In this document: positions 51,901 to 61,309 of the stretch, piece by piece
Layout: each line of letters begins with the position of its first letter
Numbering within the stretch: the first letter of the stretch is position 1
The notes under the pieces: model-generated
Told to the model about the DNA's origin: nothing
Seen by the model: only the letters and a program-made list of their open reading frames with translations
Databases searched by the model: none
Position numbers and translations under genes: made by a program
Origin: Toxoplasma gondii ME49
Taxonomy: Eukaryota > Apicomplexa > Conoidasida > Eucoccidiorida > Sarcocystidae
Length of the DNA: 64,000 nucleotides
Direction: 5' to 3'
Assembly (NCBI RefSeq): GCF_000006565.2
Contig: NC_031471.1
Coordinates: 1,240,001-1,304,000, forward strand

Positions 51901-54900
51901 ATTCTGAGCTGCAGGAACCGTGCACTCCAGACAGGGGTACGGGTATTACTCGACCGTCTACATAAACCTCAGAAGCGTCTTGTGCATTTTGTAGCATCCA
52001 GCATGCAGTTGAAGAAGTGGATGCAAGAAATGCAGAGCTCGCCTGGCGACACACGGAGCCGAGGAGACATCCTGCGACTCCACTTCCGCACATGCCTCTG
52101 TAGGGTGTCTGCGTCGAAGCTTGCATGTGCATCTGGAGAGCAAAATGTGGGGAGAAAAGAGATGAAGGCGGGTGAAAGCATGGCTGCGTGCGAGAGAAGA
52201 AAATCGACGACCGTGGAGATGTACCATGCGTAGAATCCAGGAGAGGTGAAGAACCTTTCGGCGGTGGTTCATGCTCATATGTCAGATCCTTTTTCTTTCA
52301 GGGGCTTGTTATCCTTCTTGTCTTTCCCCTGCCTTCTCGTGCTGGTGCCCCCTCGCCTCGATCCACCGCCGGTTTTGGAGGTGCACTTCCCTACTTCCCT
52401 CTGAGGCGAAGCCAAGAAGCGCGAATGACAAAGTGTTTATGTTCACAACTCTCTAGATGCGTTGGAGAGCGTTCGCGGGCATGTGAGTCACATTTTTTTC
52501 CGTGTCCTTTGATTCTACCTTTCCCCTCGACTCTTTACCGTAAAACACTCTCTGTTTCTGTGATTCTGTCTCCTCTTCTCGCGTCTCATTTCTTTGCTTT
52601 CTCGCCATCTTTTTCTCGCTTCGACTATCCGTTCGTTCCTGTCTCGTCACGCTTCTCCTCTGATGTGGGTGCTCTCTGCAGGCGTTCTTCACGCGAAGCC
52701 GAGAAGAGTTCGAGAAACTGTTGAAGGCAGGAGTGGTTATGACCAACTACTCGCATGTTCTGTTGCTTCTTCTTCGTCTGCGACAGCTCTGTTGCCACCC
52801 TTCCCTTGTCACAGCCCGAAGCCGAGACTTGCAAGAGCGCATTATCTCAGGAAGCTCAGAGGACGTCGATCGCCTTCTGGGTTCCCTTATTCGACGCAAA
52901 GAGATGAGCGCTGCTGCTGGAGAGACAGCACACGTAGGTTGGCGAACGACGATTCCACTCCTCTCGGTTGGGTAGAGGTCGTTCGCTGTGCATTCTCGCA
53001 TGCATCGATAGTGAAGTGTTTCCTGTTGGGGCAGCCTTCACAGATAGAGTTCTCGACAGGCACTCAGCTAGGGACTGAGATAGATAGTCTTCCTAGTCTC
53101 AAGGGGTGGCGATATGGAGCCAAATGGAGTGTCATGTCTCGTTTCTATCCTGTCTTTGGCGCTGTCTTTACCTTCGGGCTTTGTCGGATCTTCTCACCGG
53201 CCCTTTCCTTAACTCTTCTTTCTTTTAGAGCGAAGTCGAACCCTGTTAAAACTTGATATTCGTGCGAGCTGCCCTCCTTCTGTCGCTGCTGTTCGCGTGG
53301 TGTCTTGTCTTTCTTCTTTTGTCTCGTCGTCTCGTCTCCTCTGTTCTCAAGCTCCCGTTGGGTCCTTGACTCTACAGTAAGCCTTCAAAACGTAAGTCTC
53401 CGACAGAGCTAGGTTTCAACGATGCAGAATTAAATGCCCCTGTATTCGTTCACAGTCTCGATGGAGGGGGACTTGCGTGCTCCACCATTTGCTCGCCATC
53501 TTGCGCCTCTGCTTCGCAGGCGTCGCCACACTTCGTGAACAGCGTCGTGCAGGAAGTGCGGGAAGGTCGCGTGGAAGATTGTCCCATTTGTTTGGACTTT
53601 CCTGCGGAGCCGGTACTCTTGGTTTCGTGTTGCCACACACTCTGTCACTCGTGCGCGGTGAATTTGTTGCGGAGGAAGCGAAACGAGTGCCCGATCTGTC
53701 GGCGGAAATTCGAGAGGAACCAGGTGAAGCTTCTCCCGCCTCCGGCTCTTCTCTCTGCGGCGAATGCCGAACCCAGCAAAACAGGTAGCCAGAGAAGTGG
53801 AGAGACAGCTCAGAGTGCGGCAGCCGGAAGCGGTGAACAGCCTTCGAGTTCGAGTGCAAACGAGTGCGAACAGACCGGTCCAGGAAAGAAAGACGAAGAG
53901 TTCTTCTTCAGCACCAAACTAAAAGTCGCTATCGCTCTCGTGGCCGAGGATGTGCATCAGGGCCGCAGCTGTGTCATCTTTTCACAGTGGACGTCAATGT
54001 TGGACATGATCGAAAAAGGTTTCGCTGAGTACGAGAGACAGCGAAACAAGCAGGGAGAGAGCAGTCAGGCACCCCTGCTTCCGTACAGAAGACTCGATGG
54101 CAGTATGACCAGCACGCAAAGACAGGCCGTGTTGTCTTGGTTCTCCCACAGCAAGAACGCGACAAAGGACCTTGCGTTCTGGGCGGAACGTGAGGCCGAT
54201 GATGGAATGGGCGCATGCAACTCCCTCTCCGCTGGTCCCGAGAAGAACCATGAGAATTGCGGCGGGGGCCCGTTTGCAGGAATATTTCAAGATCTCAGGG
54301 ACTCGAAAGGGGACAGGGATACTGGACTAGTGGCAACGAAGCGCGAGATAGGGAATGGATGCACACTCAGGAGACAGCGTGATGACGAGGAAGGACGAAT
54401 TCTTCTCTGCTCGTTGAAGGCGGGGAATGTGGGGCTGAACTTAACGCGAGCTTCACGGTGCTACCTCATGGACGGATGGTGGAACCCACAAGTAGAAAAC
54501 CAAGCTATGAAACGAATCTGGCGATTTGGTCAGGTGAGACCGTAAAACAGCGACATGTCGAGATGTTTTCTTTGCCAGCTCAGTTCCTTCTTCAACTCTC
54601 TTAAGGAACGGGGACTAACAGAAAAAGTTGCAGACACCACGGAGTAGAGTTTGTTACACTGTCCCGCTGTGCAGGATGTCCTACTTTTTAGGGCTAGAGG
54701 CTGTGATACGGTGTTTGTGGGAGTTTTGCCGAGATACAGGTGTGGATGGTTCGTGGCTGGTGTCTTGTGTTTTGGAGAAAACGAGGGGGCCCGCGATTGT
54801 CTCCTTACAAAGGTTTCTTCGTCTCCTTGACTCTTTTGGATTTTTAGGACAAACCCGTAAAGGTAGTTCGCTTTGTATGCGTTCGGACAGTTGAAGAACG

Positions 54901-55339
54901 TCTAGAAGAAATCAAGGAGTTTAAAGGCTGGATGGCTCGCGGTGTCTGCGAGATTGGCTCAGGCGTTGATGAGGTAGATGGGCAAGGCGCCCCAAGTTCA
55001 GGAAGGTCTGAGTCATTTGACGAAGATAAACAGAGAGGTCGTCTCTCTATCGACGAGTTGAAACGACTGTTTAGAGGCTTCGAAACTGAAGAGCTCACGG
55101 GTGCAGAAATTCGTGACACTCGGAGATATCCAGGTCCTGCGCTGGAACAATTCGAGACCGGTGAAGCGGGTAGTTACAACATAGAAGGCAGCGCCGAACC
55201 TGCTACACCATCACTAACGGAGCGTCCAGCGGCACATCACTCTCAACAGGAACTGACCAACGCGCTGGAGGCTGCTGACACATCGATGAAACAGTCAGGC
55301 AGTCCATCCAGCAGTTCCTTACAGGACGCACCTGTATAA
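45929..55339 (+). CDS. Rad5/HLTF-like SNF2 helicase and RING E3 ligase
   Basis: Nine exons, 1748 residues: 45929-46909, 47589-47927, 48258-48382, 48669-50411, 51008-51138, 51423-51592, 52682-52933, 53520-54533, 54848-55339. Order: a UBA-like helix bundle near the N-terminus (LLGASEEVALSLLR...WDLNAAVDLF); a disordered stretch; a HIRAN-like region (GEREAGRIQKTL, VGTTVTVAVYVFL); SNF2 motif I DAMGLGKT at 779-786; a long acidic insert before the motif around LIVVPLSLLSQW; DEGH at 1039-1042; RRWMLTGTPLQND; the C3HC4 RING starting at residue 1268 (CPIC...CCHTLCHSC...CPICRRKF, about 53580-53711); and helicase C-terminal motifs (VIFSQW, LKAGNVGLNLTRA, MKRIWRFGQ). DEGH and a RING set between the helicase lobes are hallmarks of Rad5 and HLTF, which poly-ubiquitinate PCNA and remodel stalled forks in the nucleus. 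Exon 4 ends at a GC donor. The first two exon joins are less certain than the rest. Confidence 0.93.
50412..51007 (+). other. GC-AG intron in the Rad5-like gene
   Basis: The intron begins AAG|GCAAGG and ends TTGCAG. Joining at these sites restores phase 2 and the family motif RRWMLTGTPLQN exactly, and no GT donor nearby does so. It contains a TA dinucleotide run at about 50672-50691. Confidence 0.85.
51307..51329. repeat. TA microsatellite in Rad5-like intron 5
   Basis: A run of about 11 AT units lies inside the intron 51139-51422 of the Rad5-like gene. A similar run lies in the preceding intron at about 50672-50691. Confidence 0.9.
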
Positions 55340-56919
55340 CACTATCGAGGAAGGAAGCACTGTAGAACATTTTTGTGACACGAATCGTGACTTTTTTTGT
55401 CTGCGGCAACTAAGTTGCTCCGAGCAACATGAAAAAACTGGATCATGGGGCAGCCGGAAAGTTGCATGTTTGAATATTAGTTAATAGCTTTTAGGCAGAA
55501 GCGCAAACACAAGACCTTCTCAGCAGGTTGCTGGAAGCTGAAACTGCAGGGTGTACCGTGTCGTCTCGCATGAACCTTCAGGCACAGGGCCGGTTGGAAG
55601 AGGATCTCAATGCCGTCTTCAGTTTGTGTTATTTAAAGTGACAAGACTTCAATTAGTTAATCCTTCGGGTGTGGACAAACACCTTGGTGGCAGTGGCGAA
55701 GAAACAGTGGAAACTGCTGTATAGTCGAGCGTGAAGCAAAACTGCAAGTACATCTCGTTTCAGCGCCATGATTTCGGGCCCTCTCGAGCGCAGTAAAAAG
55801 AAACAGTCAGAACAGGAGGTGGGGGAGATAGCACCTCATTCCAGTGATAACCGCAAGAGTCTGGTGCGACGCCACTTGTGAACGAGAGGAAAGTCGGTCC
55901 TGACGCAAACTCTCGGCGGCCGTTCAGTTTATGCTCAGTGTCAAGGCTCCTGTATTTCTATCATGTCAAACCTGCCAGCCAGCGCATGTGTAAGCTACCC
56001 GTTTTTCAGGAAACACAGCTACCGAGTGGATTCATTCGCTTGCTTGTTCGTACGAAAGGAACAGTGAGTGCCAGGGTGAGCTGGTATGGGGCGATGTTCG
56101 TTTGAGTTATGCTTGTCCGCGAGTTCTCATTGAATAAGTTTTTTTTATGTTCTGGACGCGAGATTTGGAAACGGTATGCTTCCGTGTCTAAATGGAGACA
56201 TCTGGAACGAACATGTCAACCACTGAACGGGGCATGCATGGTCTACAGTCGATACCCGGCCATCTGCAGACGTGGGCGCAATTCTCCGATGTAGGGTTGA
56301 AGTTACTCTGCCTTGCTGTACCCCTACAATGCAGGTCAGCCCCCTCTTCTGCAGATGGTCTCGCCGTTGTTCTAAATTTCACAGTGTCACGCTTGGACTT
56401 TAGCAACAGATGCATGAATGATTTGTAGGTGTCCGTCTCTTCGGGACCACGACAGTGACACACACGTTGGTCATCAGTGTTCCCTTTCACTCCCTCTGGC
56501 TAAAAGGCAGGTCGAGAGGCCGCATACTGAGACTGAGCGTCTGTACCGGCATGCGTTTCTTCACTGGAATGGACTCTTCGAGTGTTCAGAGCTTCCTCAA
56601 TATCACGCCGGTTCGAGCTCGCGAAGCGATACAAAAGCGGTCTGCTCAACAACACAAAACACGCACATACGAAGTGGTTACTGTCCCGTGTCTCGGATAT
56701 TTTATAAATGCAACTGTATCACAACAGAGAACATGGTAAGAGTGTCACTGAGAAAGTTCTACAACAAAACCAGGGGGCCTATGATGTGAAAATTGACGTC
56801 GCTGCACTGCTAGTTTAACGACGGGTAGCGGTTACTTTATGCACACTTCATTTTAGTGGCCTCTGTCTACAGTTACACCGAAGAACGGGCATGGTGGACG
56901 GCATACTAAGACGGCTCGT
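55340..56919. other. Convergent intergenic region, Rad5-like / FOR20-like
   Basis: This tail-to-tail gap holds the two 3' UTRs. Open frames inside it (for example plus 56418-56789) have no homology that was recognised and no splice support. Confidence 0.5.
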
Positions 56920-57940
56920 TTATGTGCCGAACTGAGCTGCCATGGCGAGGAGAGCGTATGCCAACAGCCTGTGACTGAGGCCAAAAACAGTTTTGACCTT
57001 TACGTTTCTACAGAGACTGCAGTCGTTATTCTAGAGGCAACCGTGTCTCTTACAAGCAATCACGAGGCTCCCTGATTATGTTGACCGCCTCTTCCAGGAT
57101 GTCCTTTGCCAAGGGTTCCGCGTCATCCAGGCCAGTCTCGCTCAAAAAGACAGAAAGCGTATTGTGATACCGATTGAAAAGAAGGTATTCTCGAATCATC
57201 TCGTTGATAAGAACGTTCAGGCGCGGCGGCTTGTCCGGAGCTTCATTCTGTAGGCATTTGTCACACTCAGCGAATTACGAGGGAACAAATTGCCATTTGG
57301 CAGTTCAACGAGTACAAGACCTCCGCGAATGTACACTCATTTGAGCAAATCACTAAGATCGAATACTTCCATCTGGCAGAGGGCCGAGCGTTAACAAATA
57401 GAACGCTTATCTAACATGTGCAGAGGGATACTGATCCTGTCTGGCGCAGTGCACGGTGCTCGTCGTGGGTCTCAGTAAAGCAGCTTCCAATGTAAAGCAA
57501 GCAACGATCTTCCCCGTCGATGCCACACTTCAAAAGTTTGTAGCACTATCAAAACTCAGAAACCATTTTAGTTTTACACACAAGGGGAGTAAATTACAAC
57601 ATGAGGGTCGTATCGTTTTCTAACCGAGTGGTGTCAAGTGCGGCCAAATGGTGCGCTGCAGCTGGCAGGTAAATCGAGGCTGTCAGCCTGAAAAACAGAC
57701 ATTTGAGTGATCCACAGAAGGGGACCAGGACATCAGACTTTCCGCTAAGTAGAAGATCACTCAACTTTTCTAGTGAAAGCATTGTGAGACCAGAAACTTG
57801 GGTCGCTGATGCAGTACCCGGTCTTCCATGGAATGATATATTTCTGCGCGGAGACGAGCTCGAAGCCCACTGAGAAACCCCCGGGATTGCAGTGCCTCGC
57901 GAACCAGGTCTATCAGTTCCCTCCGTTCTGTGTTCGACAT
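56920..57940 (-). CDS. FOR20/FOPNL-like LisH protein of centriole and basal body
   Basis: Three exons, 123 residues: 57818-57940, 57054-57247, 56920-56974, phases 0 and 2, all consistent. The ATG (A at -3) gives MSNTERRELIDLVREAL, then GFLSGLRARLRAEIYHSM, which matches the TOF-like start of FOP and FOR20 (helix, G-x-L, K/R-A-R-x-R-A-E). The LisH motif follows at about 51-80 (LINEMIREYLLFNRYHNTLS, then VFLSETG). The last exon gives HRLLAYALLAMAAQ, which fits the short helix that follows LisH in this family. FOR20 acts in basal-body docking and centriolar-satellite integrity in ciliates and animals; in a coccidian a centriole or flagellated microgamete role is inferred. It is shorter than human FOR20 (174). 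Reading through the GTAAGA donor would stop after three more codons, so splicing is preferred. Confidence 0.85.
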
Positions 57941-60900
57941 GATGGCTAGGGGGTGGAGTAAACCACCGGATCCAATAGCGGAACGACGCTGCTGGAGATT
58001 CACGTTGTCAGTTAGCCACTTCTCAATACACAGATTTAAACCATCAGCACCAGCGGAACCGAACCAAGTTCAAGAGATGATCCATCTTTTTCCCTCCCTA
58101 AAGTGCCCGTAAACAGCAGACGCGATTTGATGTTTATCCGTAAACATGCACCAGGGCTGTATTGCATGCTAGCGTGTTCTACTTATAACAGTTGGCTGTG
58201 ATCTCGATATCGTAGGTGCGCAGCGACGCTGCTGTTTGACGACTCGTTTCAACGTGGTCGGTGGTAAAAAGTAGCGTGGTGTCAATATGCTTTCGTCTGT
58301 AGGCTACTGGTTGTTCTGGCGACCATGGTTATCTCAGTGTGTCGCTAGAAACAACAGCAACCGACGTTGACGTTTGCGCAGCCGTCGATGCGTACAACCA
58401 ATGGTTACTACACCTGAGTGCAATGGATTACCGAAAAAATGTGTTTCAGCAATTTCGCTCATCAGCAGACGAAACTGCAAGCCAATTCACTTGAACAGTC
58501 TAGTATGTTTATCAGCACCACTGGATCACGAAAGCTCAGCTTGATCGCAAGTCCAGGCCAGAAGGTAATCAATTGCTCTTACGCTAGGGGGCCATGTGCA
58601 GTGTGCTGCCAGCTCCATATGAACTACTTGACATTTTTTACATAGGAACGCATTACCAGCGGCCATCCTAAGGAGAAATCCCCCATGTGCCTTCATGACT
58701 CTTCCCTGGTGTGATAGGCACAACGAATGGGGGGCCAACGCAACTATTGTATGCTTGGCGTAGCGACTTGTACGTTTCCCCTGTTTTGTGAGTCACAACT
58801 GAGCAAACAAACATATCCTTGAGAAATTGACTGAAGCAGCATACGATGCTGGATTGAGTACACCTGTGAGTTGGCTCCTATACCTCCTTTCTTCTTTTAT
58901 TGACTTTTTTAGTCTCCTCTTTCACAACACACCATCAATCCATTCACCGGCTCTTCCGGCGACACAACAGTGTTTCCCGCTATACTTGCCCGCAGTAAAG
59001 CATCATCCTTGACAGATGCTGCTTTGTTAAATTCCTTAAGCACATGCCTGTTCCGCTATTATTATCACATAGCTACTTCCGTACAGCGCGTGGTACAGTC
59101 CGCATCAGCACCAACTTCATAGTGTATACTTTTAGACAGTGCTGTGACAGTTGCCTCCCCGATTCTCACCTCAACCAGAGAAGATAGCTGTCTGAAGAAC
59201 GTCACTTCTCATTAGTTTGATTCCCATCTGAATTCGCAGCGGCTACAACTATGGGAACGTATTTGATTAACTGGAGGACACTCGCCACCAATGTCTCTGC
59301 GAAAGCGGAACAGCTAGTAGGGAGGTGGCTTTCTCAAGGCTTCTTGAAGTCCAGAGGCAGTTTGGATCTTGAGCCTGCCGTCGGACACTGGAAACAGGAT
59401 AATTCCACTCCATCATGGTTTCGGTAGAACACACCAGGAGTCAAGTTATTGAGAAAACAAACCTATCTCGAAATATTCGTCAACTGTAAGAAAATTTGGA
59501 GGTCATCAAGTAGTAGTTGATTTCTAATTGACAAGCTAGGGTTTTTTGTCCTGGAAATTCCTTCAACTGGATATAAATTTTGAATCATGGCTAATGAGGA
59601 AGCTAAATATATACGAATGTGTTTTCTATCCACAGATAGAACCCTAAATCGAAAAAAAACACACCGTTGCACCCGATTATCATTTTTATTGACGGTGACG
59701 GTGGTACGGTTGAAGCTCACGAGACCAAGACGAAGAATCCAAGGCAAATCCACTATATCCTCTTGTGAACTGCCGCGTGTGAAATAGAACCACCAGTTCT
59801 CCATGGTGAGAGAAAGGCTTTTCTGGTTTTTCCCGCAACGCAGGCATTGCAGACGAACGGCTACTGACCCCCTCCAAAACTTATATTCCCCTTGATCGCA
59901 GTCTGGAAATTGGACGCAGCTGCCTTGGTTCGCTGTCGAAGAATCGTTGCTATAATTCGAGAACCGATGCACTCGTCTTTTAGAAAGTGGTCCTCCTGTT
60001 TGGCCCGTCTGAACCCGGCAACTCTTTTCCAAGACACAGCCTCCAGAAAGAATCGTGCAGGGGGCACGGGCAAAGCCTCCCGCCTTTATCCGCGAGTGTG
60101 GCCGCCCCTTGTCTGCAACAGATGCCGCGACCCTGTCAAATCAGAGCCTTCCTGTCGCGGTGGTGGCGGTCTTGAGATCGCGTCGAACGCACTCACGGTG
60201 GAAAAGGCCGCTCAAGTGAGGCTGCCCGTTTCAGCAGACGGCGCGAAACGTAGACGGCCTCAGCAGCTGGGGTGGCTCTGCGACAGTGTCGGAAATTGGC
60301 AGCTGACCGCCTCTCAAGGACGTCTTGACTCGTGTTGGTTGAAATCCGCCTCCTCGTCCCCTTCCCGCCACCTCTGTTTTTCTGTCTCCGACTTCTCTGC
60401 CTCTCGAAAACCCTCCTGATTCCCTTTCACCGGAAGAATGAAAAGAACGCGGTGCCACGTCCTGTTTCCTTCCAGCGCGACACCCGGACCCAGTCGCCGT
60501 TTGAGCTGTCCTAGGTCATTCGCACTGCTCCGGCGCGCGTTTGTCCTGTTCCCGTTCTCAGCAGTTTGTTGCCGAACTTTTTAGGTTTTCCCGCGAAAGC
60601 TTCGTCCTAACACTGCGATTTGTTCGGCGAAGTCTGCTTTCCGGCCGCCCAAATGCGTGGAAACCGATGCCTGGACATGGTGTAGGACACTGGGACAGGA
60701 AGGTGTTCGCGCGCGCGTTTTGCGTCGTAGCGCTCAACTCTTCGGCAAGACAAGCCGCAGAGAGCCTCTTTTCGCTCCGTGACCCGACCGCGTAGAGTTG
60801 TGTTAGGCTGTTGTCTTTCGCCCGTGTCGGCGGCATCTCAATGACATTTGCGAATCCGTCCGAAAACGCGTCCGATTTCTGTCCGTACAGAAAACGCTGT

Positions 60901-61309
60901 CTTCTTCAGTGAAGCCCCGCCCGTCTGAAACCCTTGTTCGTGGGGAGGGTGCTTGTCTTGTCCGCTCCACGGAGACCAGTCCATTTTCCTTGAATCCTGC
61001 TGTTGCTATGGCGCTGTCACCTTGGTGAAGTTTTATCGCTTTCAGTTGCGAAAGGGAATGCATTTTCCCCGTGAAAACTGCGGGTAAAGTCTAGCGACTC
61101 CACCCGCTCGTCTTCGCGGGCACCTGGGCGGGTCCGGCAACGAGCGAGCGCTAGCTGCGCGTCCGGGAAGACAAGTGTCTTTGCGAAATTCCTGCGTTTT
61201 CCTCGTCTCACATCCATCCTGCCTTTTTGTCCACCTCTCACCCTTCCGATTTTCTTAGTGCCCAAAAACAAGGCAGTGGCTTCCACAGGCAGTCCTCACG
61301 CCACCCACC
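57941..61309. promoter_or_regulatory. Divergent intergenic region, FOR20-like / ApiAP2
   Basis: This 3.4-kb gap lies between two divergent starts. The part from about 60.0 to 61.3 kb is probably the long 5' leader of the ApiAP2 gene, which would fit the long leaders known for coccidian AP2 genes. The minus frame 59463-60032 starts at a non-ATG codon and was not recognised. No defined site is claimed. Confidence 0.5.

Noticed and set aside
59463..60032. 189-codon minus-strand frame
   Set aside because: It starts at a non-ATG codon, has no recognised domain and lies in the leader region of the ApiAP2 gene.
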